Below, one piece after another: positions 34,701 through 38,428 of a DNA stretch of 64,000 nt (its first letter is position 1; every line of letters starts with the position of its first letter). The notes beneath the pieces are model-generated. The model saw nothing but the letters and a program-made list of their open reading frames with translations, did not search any database and was not told the origin of the DNA. The stretch covers positions 1 to 64,000 of the forward strand of contig JAADVB010000035.1 of NCBI GenBank assembly GCA_023334545.1, given 5' to 3'. This stretch comes from Salisapilia sapeloensis (lineage: Eukaryota; Oomycota; Peronosporomycetes; Peronosporales; Salisapiliaceae). The position numbers and the translations under genes were made by a program.

Positions 34701-36003
34701 AGCTACTAATGGAAAAGCCTTTGAGTGCGCTAGTGGATCCTGTAATGGTGCAACGTATGACCTTGTCATCCGGCAGCAGGTGCACGGCACGGATCCACCG
34801 GCATGCATTGGCAGTCAGGTCGTTCCGCAGAATTACGGAGCTCTTACACAAGGCAAATTCTACTATGTACGCGTCTATGCTTACAACGAGATCGGCTACA
34901 GCCTCCCGGCCTTGGCACCAAGTCCACAGAAACCTATGGTGGTTCCTGGTCCACCGAATAGTGTGGTACTGAAGGTTGCTAGCATAGCTGAGCTCAAGGT
35001 GTCTGTAAACCCACCGTCGGACAATGGTGGAGACACGATCGTCAAGTACGAAGTCGAATGGGCACTCGACAACGCATTTAGCTCTGACGTCAAGACTGGT
35101 AACCTCGTCAACCTTGCTGGTGGAGCACCGTACCACTACTTTATCACTGGATTGGTCAAAGGTACTTTCTATTATGTCCGTGTCCGCGCTGGGAACTCCC
35201 AGGGTGTGGGGCAGTATCAGCTCTCTTCCCCACAATCTTTGAATCCGAGTACGAAACCTGGAGCGCCGAGTAAAGTTCGTCTCGGAGTAACATCGTCGAC
35301 GCTGCTGACGGTACAGTGGCGCCCACCAACTGATGATGGTGGAGATAGTATCACAGCATACGTCATTCAATGGGACATCTCGGGCAACTTTGATTCGTAC
35401 AACTTGGACGACAATACGAAGACAATCTCCGACATTTCTCAGCGGTCGTACACGTTTAGTGTTCTCTCTCAAAACGTTTATTACGTTCGAGTGAGTGCTG
35501 TAAATGCCAATGGTATCGGCACACCTCAAGCATCTGAGCCGCTATCTGCCCAACCGGCTTTCACTCGTCCTGGCAAGCCTCATAGTCTTCGAGCTGAAAG
35601 CACTGCTGCAGGTGAGCTGCTGATTGAGTGGCAGCCACCTATAATCCCAGCACATGGCATTCCTTGTGGAGGTACGCTACGAAATCCAGCTTCTTGTCCA
35701 CTCGAGAACGGACTGGAAGTTGTGTTTGGTGGCAACAAGTTGGGCACGTACTTGGTCCATTGGTCGGAAGATAGCAAGTTTAGTGGTCCGGCCATTGACG
35801 AAGTGAAAGAGACGTCATATCGAGTCACTGGTCTCAATTCCGGCACGACGTACTACGTACGAGTACTTGCGGAGAATACGAACCGAGAGAAAGGTGACTT
35901 TTGCTTCACAGAGAACAAGGACGGATACTACTGTCCGAATGACCTTGTACTCGAAGATGGATCCGTCGTTCACTCGAACACGGTCTCGGCGACGGTCTTG
36001 TAG
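13714..36003 (+). CDS. Giant secreted fibronectin III / beta-module repeat protein (7,429 aa)
   Basis: One uninterrupted frame of 22,290 nt. A signal peptide is visible (SMLSVLGIAVACW, probable cut before LDTS). FN3 domains with the N-terminal Pro-rich entry and a Y.(V/I).(W/Y)(D) strand occur near residues 43, 673, 1748, 2083, 2479, 2591, 2709, 6128, 6316, 6430, 6800, 7078, 7182 and 7286. Between them a second module recurs more than 25 times: EVQ, then G.F.L.F.G..T, then a D.SA..V...L..L..IG.V.V.R helix-strand, then a hallmark Y.W.ITF....GD.P.L strand pair. Examples of the hallmark are FTWTITF (about 15450), YTWKITF (19340), FTWQITF (23600), YYWTITF (24757) and RIWTITF (33718). No membrane anchor or GPI-like tail is seen at the C-terminus, so the product is probably extracellular matrix, surface coat or vesicle cargo. 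No enzyme domain is recognised. The exact role is unknown. Confidence 0.9.
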   Translation: MLFGALPMRSMLSVLGIAVACWTPVRGLDTSILQFSPQFVPHPPPNVSISAYDANSMRVQFLPPRDGVESAKPEGDNGAPVIGYTIEVARGMHEVHQFSVTASGALSSGEYKLEFTNADGTSESTRCIPWDASETTFEMALEELSIIDTVSVSRSEHSGETLGYDYLVEFDGADLVRGEQPNELQGAVDNCKPISPINRQLTFASSRVTHGTLGYTPEIWMVMTDETTRTKLVGGHFDLSIGFDGGWEDTTVTGTVDAGSSIVLTSISMVGKVNRGDKVLIGNQQFTIHPSALFTDEMMPLSSYHTLGAKDANIFKVETAIGDVWVEQASSEVKTAEDLTTYFAADEHIKIGAYEFAISSITSTKIDLQAIGSGPDKWPDADQRHITAYCRLKVRVDANADAVEMKRALSWLPGVGAVDVSRQGPTAVNGYRWFITFQSLGALVNCPQSPCLHADKVTGMDTLLVDAVGDACVDCLVQDIVWQAGSSVTQSQASNALFPPSSVVATYEIGGVVNEVQELWTSASANDLFGTFQINFLSALMEEDVTVNHDESAEDLQTKLELIPSIGRVNVLRSTNDVFGFTWTITFLTNTGDLPLLTILNEKLTGTDPTVSVQERVKGVGVPFEAVIDDLSPEESYYVRAFARNKNGFSLGSESLQVVGRGALPFATTVGSAPDPPTLIGNWPLSETQVNVMMREPMSNGDPIERYIVEYAMGSSFGTAPVKEFHIHSNAPFDIAGSFQLQYGDESLPMLPADASAQVVANALNAVKNLRPVQVSRYMYVLTGDVTSAANSFSAAGNMIVTTPLTKHQCEMLSAGSMILFDEHVFVVSSTPKVDDEAVHVQADHGQADSNPVDSRLFKLDTTGAEIGPFGYQWLVTFPYEVEDFAGGNYPGLQLHPSLYSVESQVPLTVGLTDVTPGVPPDYHGQVVVSTASDCDMYTIGAPSNVQMLQFHASKALVDGGYTLQLGSETTDCITLDTINNVGDLRDRLLNDLTYVKRVDVHKERNFKVLVIAGSADSHVHTFDKDTLKITISSGLTASEAEMLQKDAIIQVSRNPNDFTRESCELQVTAQPSTGSSIVSVANFGACASFSGERRSLRVLNSYDYKIHFWGSYPTGQWPTLKIVQDDFGKGSCQVWTPSPNSVYATVHTIRYEGICAKGQEGTQTILADAKSAITGSFQFSYLGKETPLLSFSTTKAKAMQEQLDAITEAGMTSVTMSAFGTHGKAWHITFNQAHDVVDSIYIKHSFLAGDDVYISVYPTVLISTTAAKDDIRGTFNIILNGQTTEAIGYSATHAKVVQELEKMPDIYSVIALGQMNAGDVAVYALELIADTQASSSIIKNVRLNGDKIDPTLFLALGEEIVVNGEERTITSLSPVDITLDSGITTTTIDATVYAGLTTKETKFLPGFVGISALTKVVSATTGNDWIIMSDDHGLDGSVGEKIYIQGQELTIAEVSGAGVRVTPVYAGSDVNDATNSVYVFDNKLRTTEDVTAFIQDNDEIWIRYSDADIVQYTIRHAHADHLEVDGVFKESLVKASAHYAAYGRKWSLVFRSYIGDLNTIDALPGNDLRGTEVKIGIKTPNAVPARVATLGNPEVQQTVLLRASDPANLDAGATFALTFDGTTTSSLSWDASDVDVEQALKTVGADGVTVQAKSLADKGFFRTINFWGNYAARTLPLLEVTAFNPGTSLVSALVHGNAGVSRTKHYNTILNQDAEYVVRLFAANSFGLSTSLETYLLKTSTTSVFPSAPRAVNLGEYRGPDALSVNYFSPGYTGGKEITMYRLEWDSSPTFDSSSSDYGAATVQKQAEVQLVQISFKSDVDRDGWFTLSFGGQTSSLLRYDCSAEKMKEEIAMLTDTTSIGEDPVKIIRNKVSWGYTWKITFLNTPGDLALLRADASLLSGDSPRVFVTEVAKGSADISVGEFTNEVQEIYTDAATEMSGDFRLEFNGRRMIDPVSVDASALDMQLALQALTDTYAIKVSKRERNVEIKTAIWSVTFAYLQGEELVGSGDVFIIRVATTNLQDASASVNIAEKVYGTDPFRYSIEGLRPNVRYYLHVMAYNSMGFGSANSPMSTAMTCSQASPPTSIAVNVVSEQALQVAWSTAADANLGCATTKYSIEWYHPNAVQEVQLITTSATQGIREVQRLVNFASTESLNGYFQLSFGGERTQNLAWNAPAEGRGSVKERLERLSTIGTVQVTRQVSRRVVPNLFVTVSGDQVSVVVASSSSDFNDLTLPLDNTVWILGQPYQVNAKSQYALTIDQTVTIDAPVPIFINANGYEWIITFTSGHVGPQDIMEAHPTDNWSGNKGDIYCERVITGMEPMSGTFTVSFAHDGFSETTPPLAHDISANKMKDALEQLITIGEVDVARSPNGYGYNWLVTFLSELGDLAMLEVDGTELHGPNVDVHTATIETGVLPTGYCEQNGLSGSPALVSVPGSDIYTISALTKGAEYVIRVRGYNEEGYGYAGYSTPAIQVPRTKPTPPTSIELMALSQSMVKVIWSPPLDDGGAVISSYILEWDTLSTFANAASPNYDYRGILNVSPDDETPYYYNIPVIATNAHYIRIYAVNDQGTSDAGMSAQLSIVPANQVPGRPENVVAEALSNSVILVEWSPPSIEKNFYSGDGGLPITQYMIEWDTVDTFDNSIKTATVNAPATLYEIGGDDPITGVRSSELIEGTEYYIRVTAFNAEGSGASQVSDPEYVKAEKKAPTPPEELTLTVLPPDDVRAEWNFPAYDGGNTLMSYEIEWDDQDDFISGQMSSANVPIVREVQSVAISSDVVNEEQFIDATVEVINEQQTIRTKFDGKDEIQIVHTINNPVVDEVQYVRTKATDRNEVQELRLTAPDKNEIQAIRTSLPTDVLEIQTVKLVTKRVPEVQTWSISIATADPNDITGSLRLNFDNTACTHCQGMRTSSWTDDVIGALQVTDPADGLPIMQNGIDSLSNVDTGSIVVTNDRQDMNDGTFLFSFTFTFSGDDVIGDVASLTVDQNVFVNSNKVTNVDPTATPGPEGSEFSDNAASVFDLTYTCETYSDPNAILLVSSHCDPRSVGSSICDSCVTDFDGTQITLNQAVTVDADTWLVAGVCTFVVKDAVTGGTTITIVGNGKDVGQHCSPLDFDGVLLDLYEARQHKTSIPTKSSAYELTSAEQLYSLLSPNVQSVQVSEESFIDANYAGKTYKIAFLRPGTIPLLECDVSNVVLTSGNSADTRCEVVRDTPGSMIKGRFQVGLEAESLRNTGNIKMSDYLPWDATESMMKAALEAVEFTNSNGATESVFGTVQVKRSTYFVGNTKWSGGFTWQITFLSRGMNIPAMTVVNELLDVATQGVALEVEDADDTLLSPTGGAQNGNEIEGGIKFQYNGNTEECFVGATHIPPAELQIDDLVDGDLATCLGPLFPGGENDIVVTRSSVTQAGGFTWSITFVGQDVGGDVDEIEIVSSSLVPSSTERRIVESIPGNQLGGTFLLSFNGETTGPISATASANEIMSQLNGLRTIYPSRVEVSEGATQETASSQVQAKEWLITFKSSTWVDPEADHSTLVEGNWVGSPARWDDVWPTTGYSKAWGRQVGPLWAKNIRLACIKGGLTTTADDNTEDCQTGEEIPGQGPINGNFKLILDSQAGNLPAGHAMSKQMTVTSGLIAHNARATRIDSGGDGTSMQEILEEMENVGTVDVSRSSVDVDSGTYYWTITFLRDAYGPCEQEEESGSGERLCNSPGDIPRLAFDADATLMADGIVCDEDGASDGSNTCDGLTTQHGAVLRGDFTQLQVTGDPGVSTRYTLTPDCANINCPDPITEMSINSGEEQISTHLKPGDRFTLGTSICIFTVESVTTAPVKVVVDSLTCGDLDTNSARGLHMLLPWNAKESLVKRVLEASADVSKEVDEWIGGRKVLVERTIQGKYGEVSWSIRFISNPGYTPPGAGDLNDLDPVFEPSPISISYQVTVTPNQHGSDELSGFYTIDYYTNKPRDVSFDEPEDRLMRKINEFSTIGRVSVKRYRYPSVDTGCEDSDCSAGWDDLPVLQNRPRGGYRWQIRFMQSTGEYEGYTFPPGSGDASPLTVTKGSLAGASASVDLVNNQDGSPPVRGVFQLGRDSSITPELGYASSYKSVKEAIEDMDLYGEVDVVRSYLLTQKLRSVSASVTKDGSTAVVTTDTDIRQHIMPGDVIRFGVESSNNLIGTNGDTPLVSDLSMSYGTVSMGSPIVTAEEEVLNELYPDMHVRIDGLVYTIQQSGREVQALFVSTTVTEWDSDVLATSAFQLQFIGRGTSQTTNCLQFDALPSDVETELNAVNQNMLLPGMFAADDIKVTRSGPHISADNLRKSYTYYIYFQGSSVAGDVTTLDVASCAASDTSADASFETETMRHGGKVAHQRLSLATDSGYIDDPNGYYKLSIGAAKTNCLLWGGPASTIETELATLDVTKAVVSTSGTGVSVTAIQRLRLTSNTPVTTPQNGLFKLGLKLDGETTLTPCLDYGLSADSLENHLNTLIGKENVDHHIRVTRSGDGTASSGYGFEYLIHFEGPVSGGLSTILGSIKELQVYDLGKGACDPAAGGDPAINVETIREGKAGYTYDIYFLEYSAAAVPKLEIITDEAECPSSGWTQVGGNVRMPKIEQLELGGSSEVQTLTLQDSRDAAKPSYRLSFDGVETGGPCLLLGDLPSTLQQELATIPVIGTDGVYVSRDILTSASNGYVYSVTFVGKQVTGKVPLLSVIEYDDACSGQTDIATFDTAVERTVSGGSSPGSFALTTLYDGESPGEHIVYHIGQLFSVQEEQIEKYKIIIHNGGPTLIDTNAGTYRLEVDSHVTTSIMWNALESEVEEKIVTAISADKGDVVVTRKLDSAAAPNGYVYNVYFSARKWSSIDLAFLDDTSFNDGTVTVSEITPGGSEEAEPLLRQSIPLADLATPTTSARYLANSAANVNVYKVNGFFWTVKFKSAIGNIPALEKTTSNLLGGDLTVIDDFIRGSESDSFTIQNLIPGIPYYVRVAASSATGKGAFTPVKVVTPSGVPSAVRNFQSGHALYVQEVQEVRTAATYVSEVQTITTSAAEVSEVQTMLTSAPSSACLDNSCIHGSVAFRAPMIQTITISGEANINDGGQIRLLFERYETDEANLAGGNEGKLIPITAAETTGLLAWPLEASLIQQELEGLSSLSVGDIIVKQEDEGSASGYGATFSVSFIGTLVGGQTNLIQVLHEADGSCPECAKLETSEGDSCDISVSMNQDQAMGTDTAVQKVVVKAEKRLAAGSYKLEFDHLGAIRSSECIQFDAPPRGENSQTVENILERMLNIDSVYVTRTVDQTEAPNGFIYYIFFDGNAVHGSVNKMTVAYDTCTKFQTVENNVLTEITGSAEVFTIAKKFTDISTSTAEDLKEDLDQLPVFGRVVTSQSLKDAQGGLLWTVAFEEGQGNLPQFICVTGDDFEPAGFGSCITSTITDGNALDGTFVIESSQPIPYNAEAAFIKQAMEEMSWVGEVEVTRSSPTPQYGYSWTITYVDYLGDVPTLSIASSLTGAGSQIEVREDRKGNRIGGSFTLSYMGIETSAIACTAKAMAVDTGNDGTSMQEKLEALKNVGPVHVVRSMQDKQGGYSWLITFLDDKQNVGDIALLKSNGMSLTGAGVVAFTREIRKGAKAAGNQLWVSFDPPATDRGMSIAKYRVRWDTNAGFQADPKQAEITNSELLYRYQHIVTKAPSISWSAQHQQPVPATQHIIFNTGTSGTAFSVTFRGQTTVGSMVVDSSPAAASTTDDLLQKLENLHAIGPGALTILPTSSPISPGMSVEVTFHGVPGDVPPLSFSNSVATIQESTSITGYTPFRKEQVVLDCKGTTTTVTFTTGSQSTDIAEGVSLSQAEAKLEEIFGVEAGSIRVISTDGHEYFCSDAADTATIVFDRVYGEQELVVANLDKVTEACIKGYKYDTSIAKMSGTFQLGYKGVFTPMLNAESSADAIRYALENLPAISTIEATRDRSSQPIVNQGTVDAVQGQVYVTCSDASCDFASGAYGLPGDVILIDGTWYTIRTDTVSPALPSDRLFLGDLNGREIGYQGPSTNGLTVYEWAKGYVWTVGLLLVDELEYIQTRVPHFNPLDAHVSVTGSSCDKCHYVPGQSSSTLVRGQSYYLDANAFNSNGYGDDIVPIQATPRQVPNAPSNVNIVVISGVEIEVFFSPPYLSDSDISAYIVQWDTNPDFKHGLPICEACAVGLNGNQLTVTESSIENLPLTDVKFTIADENCQMMLKSVVGTKFTVEAGHGCSEFEDGNYPMYYYTYEPTYITNFDKQASVYRHLLKVPTPLTKYFVRVAAENSVAVQKVAYDGNPPNNRQWSTTLSAITADTVPDKPLSVDLLQFSGSALELQILPPVRDGKGEEGNAIEKYWILYDTSPTYDTEGIAPTEVNANSLEYLSDGRRIYHLTGLETGVVYYVQVKLRNSVGLSTAMAAQSAIAPEETPSETSLVRLSSPRSSSTPITTATVTWQPPTLNGGRDVDSYVVEWWTKKTRQEVQIIEITWDQAPAAEKFQLKFKKGTTEMFPLHITAENVRNSLMNVMVDGNPVIKHVSVTRRDINAGTGRQWIVTFTDEVNNAGDQPMIQIAFDSTYNYLNGRVFESISGIQVPLSNFPGTPEVQVLTIYHPTETVTGFFRLSFGGSGWSNHLSAEKVTTVELEAALEALPTIGQVTANEETGQAFERIWTITFNSNVGNLPAIVVDDTEILPDTNAFVGVKDGDNAVTSTGVLCLPNPTGCGGSWPDGVTDIADKARIGEVASGYGIFETQSADTLSYTISGLTPGVLYYASVAAKNYRGLGPRAASMPESIMPRLQVPNAPTNVLVDVKYGSATQLTVSYDAPTSDGGAPVWMYHIEYDQSFKFDSGGEQVHWCPTAPVNAVWTVQTTTSTSSEPIGRGFFKLELTRKGITETTHPIPWDAVSMADEEEGNSDVVHSKVFCTPCSDCSDKCESDEATGDGRVENSGSMQSKLEHLGMISDVKIKRTPNSGNDGGYTWSVTFLDIGDDFNLNVAATNGKAFECASGSCNGATYDLVIRQQVHGTDPPACIGSQVVPQNYGALTQGKFYYVRVYAYNEIGYSLPALAPSPQKPMVVPGPPNSVVLKVASIAELKVSVNPPSDNGGDTIVKYEVEWALDNAFSSDVKTGNLVNLAGGAPYHYFITGLVKGTFYYVRVRAGNSQGVGQYQLSSPQSLNPSTKPGAPSKVRLGVTSSTLLTVQWRPPTDDGGDSITAYVIQWDISGNFDSYNLDDNTKTISDISQRSYTFSVLSQNVYYVRVSAVNANGIGTPQASEPLSAQPAFTRPGKPHSLRAESTAAGELLIEWQPPIIPAHGIPCGGTLRNPASCPLENGLEVVFGGNKLGTYLVHWSEDSKFSGPAIDEVKETSYRVTGLNSGTTYYVRVLAENTNREKGDFCFTENKDGYYCPNDLVLEDGSVVHSNTVSATVL
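22016..22350 (+). repeat. Short tandem EVQ-type peptide repeats within giant gene
   Basis: Residues about 2768-2880 hold a run of degenerate units of roughly 12-18 residues, each centred on E(V/I/E/Q)Q followed by a hydrophobic and (R/K)T: REVQSVAI, NEEQFI, NEQQTIRT, DEIQIVHT, DEVQYVRT, NEVQELRL, NEIQAIRT, LEIQTVKL, PEVQTWSI. Elsewhere a single EVQ strand opens each large module, so this looks like amplification of the first strand only. Confidence 0.8.
28757..28868 (+). repeat. Second EVQ-type tandem cluster within giant gene
   Basis: Around residues 5015-5052 the units QEVQEVRTAA, SEVQTITTSA and SEVQTMLTSA follow each other at 11-14 residue spacing directly after an FN3-like linker. The nucleotide copies (GAAGTACAGGAAGTAC and GAAGTGCAAACGATC) are close, suggesting recent slippage. 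Confidence 0.75.
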
Positions 36004-36148
36004 ACGTCGTAGTTGGTGGATAAAAGCAGCTTTAATTTACATTTTTTATCTTTTCATATACATTTTTTCTTTAGGTAGCTATAGTATAGCTCCAATTTCC
36101 TATATATGTGGCATTCCGTGGAAACAGAGCACACCACAAAGCAAAAGG

Positions 36149-37026
36149 ATGTCTCGCAAGGGCCGAGCGAAGGAGAATGTCGCGGGGGAGAGGTACGACT
36201 CCAATGCAGTTCAGGTGGATGGGTCAAGAGCAGGGCGTACGCGTCCGCATCCGGCAGGTATGCCCAACATGGCAGACATGATGGGTGGAATGGGCGGTGG
36301 AGGCGGCCCTGACATGCAGCAAATGATGGAGATGATGCAAAAGATGGGCATGGGTGGCCCTGGTGGTGGTGGAATGCCAGGCATGCCAGGCATGCCGAAC
36401 ATGTCTCTTCCTCCTGAGATGATGGGTCCTCCACCTCCCAAAATCGTCTACCAAGGTCTTCCGGAAGGCACTCCTGTTGAGAGGTTCTACACGTTCTACC
36501 CGAACTACATTAATGCGAAGAAGACGGTTCAGCAAGGTCGACGTATCCCGAAAGACAAAGCTTGTATACTTTCATGCCGTATCAGCAGATGCATATGATC
36601 ACTTATAGCTTATCAACGATAGGTCCGGATCCAATTGCGGATGAAATGTCGGAAGTCTGCTCTTACTTTAAGATCCCACATGCTCTCGAGGTACATTCTT
36701 TATGCCTAGACCATCCACGACTGGAGGTAGTAATAGTTGGAGCATAGCCTAGGAAAAAGTATCCTCGAGACTACATGGTATCAGGTCGTATTCGCGTTCG
36801 ACTAACGAAAGAGGACGGGACACCTGAGAACCCGGAAATCAAGAGCAAGAAGGACTTGATGATCAAGATGGCAGAGCTCATTCCGAGGCTACAGTCTCGT
36901 AAGACTCGTCTAGAACAGGAAGCTGCGGAGAAGGCGAAGAAGACGAATGCTGCGAGTACTCCTGCCACTGCCTCTGCTTCTGGCAGTGGCCACAAGAAGA
37001 AAGGAAAGAAGAAGGGAAAGAGATAA
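36149..37026 (+). CDS. SRP19: Signal recognition particle 19 kDa protein
   Basis: Three exons: 36149-36563, 36623-36690 and 36748-37026 (introns 59 and 57 nt), coding 253 residues. SRP19 binds SRP RNA and prepares it for SRP54 in co-translational targeting to the ER. The family core is clear: FYPNYINAKKTVQQGRRIPK, PIADEMSEVCSYFKIPHALE, then KKYPRDYMVSGRIRVRL and a Lys-rich tail (KKKGKKKGKR). The core is preceded by about 100 extra residues, Met- and Gly-rich (MMGGMGGGGG, MQQMMEMMQKMGMGG, MPGMPGMP), resembling the C-terminal tail of SRP54 rather than any usual SRP19 segment. The start at 36149 is favoured because upstream in-frame codons belong to the giant gene's 3' end in another frame. It is convergent with twinfilin, with 53 bp between the stops. 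Confidence 0.93.
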
Positions 37027-37079
37027 AGCTCAAAACAATACACAAAGCGGATCTGACGTCATCAGTCATTGTTTCGCCA

Positions 37080-38214
37080 TTACATGTCCGGTGGAGGACG
37101 TCGAGGTCCACGTCCACGACCCCGACCTCTACTAGGAGCAGACGGACGAGCAAACTCTTTTGGTTTATTTTCTTCACTGGATGGGGGAACGATAGCTGAA
37201 CGAATGTCTTCTGTCGCTGTCATGGGGTTATTAATCTCCACCTACATCACGTATTAAACACTTATGATTTAATAATCGTTCTAGTTAACGTACGTGGTGC
37301 TCAAATTGGATGCCAAGGTTGGCTGCTTCAGCTAAAAGAGTCGCCTTGGACGTCGAATAGACCATCTTGTCTTTAATAGGCGCATCCTCCGGGCAAATGT
37401 AGAGGAAGACTAGTTGGCATGAGTACACTTCTTCTGTATGACTATACCTGGGCTATAGTAGCTTACCTAGCGTCGAGTCATTTGATCCAGTGGATAGACC
37501 ACCTCGGTATCGATAGACGACAAAGCACGGGTTCTTCGGATCGATCGCAGAGTGGACGTCCATGAGCTCTAGTGTCTCGAGACTCTTGACTACATCCATG
37601 CTCTCGTCTTCCGATCGGATGCGAATGGCAATCCAGTCGAACTTTTCTTCTTGGAACAACGTCAGTTTCTCCTTCGCGTTCTGCGTAATGGAGAATGGGA
37701 TGACGCCCATGGCAGTAGACTTGACATTCGTATCTCGTTCGAGTCGAGATTCTTCCTTGACAATCCGCTCGGATTCAGTGAGAGGAGCATCTAGCGTCTG
37801 TCGGTTCTTGGCGCTTTGGAAGTTTTCAAGTGTCACTTCTTCTGGAGAAGTGGCATGGAATTCGCCCGTAAAGTAGTCGGCACCAAGCTGCTTTTTAAGC
37901 GAGTCTCGAGACGACGAGTAGAGCATCCGATCACGGACATTCGCACTCTCCGGAACGAACGACAGAAGCACCCAGCGTCTAGCTGGAACGCTCACATCCA
38001 TACAAAAGAGGATGAATGCAGCATCGTTTGCATCGAGGTGCTTCGTCACGAGCTCCTCACAGTCTCGTTCGATCTCATTCGACGCAGGACCGACAGCTGC
38101 AGGGAAGAACGCTTCCTCCCGAATCACTGCTTTCACAAAACGTACATCTGAGCCCTGTGCGTCCGTAAAAGCATCCTTTAGCTCGGAGCTTAGTCGCAAA
38201 TTCGCTTTCGCCAT
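37080..38214 (-). CDS. TWF: Twinfilin (two ADF-H domains)
   Basis: Three exons: 37467-38214, 37294-37409 and 37080-37241 (introns 57 and 52 nt), coding 341 residues. Twinfilin binds actin monomers and filament ends through two ADF/cofilin homology domains. The first domain covers about residues 5-140 and contains LFCMDVSVPARRWVLLSFVP and VRDRMLYSSSRDSLKKQLG. The second (about 175-315) has MGVIPFSITQNAKEKL, CFVVYRYRGG, then LVFLYICPEDAPIKDKMVYS and the paired TSKATLLAEA helix. The C-terminus is a short basic RGRGRGRGPRRPP tail, in the place where twinfilins carry a capping-protein and lipid-binding tail. The exon joins restore the second ADF domain exactly, so the model is firm. Confidence 0.92.
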
Positions 38215-38428
38215 CTCCGAAAGAAGATCGAATCGACTTTGGTATCACATGGTGTCTACGTCATCTAGCTACATTGCCCCTTTTCTATCCCTATATCCTA
38301 TACACAAGCTACAAGAAGGAGCGAAATGCGTCGTGTTGGTTGCCTTATTTTCCTATAAAAAGACCCAAAGGGCTGCCTTAGGTAGTCTGGAAGAACTACA
38401 AGAGAGGTTAGTACGATATATGATAACT

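Noticed and set aside
34690-35529. 279-codon minus frame inside the giant gene
   Set aside because: It lies wholly antisense to FN3 domains of the continuous frame and has no domain or signal.
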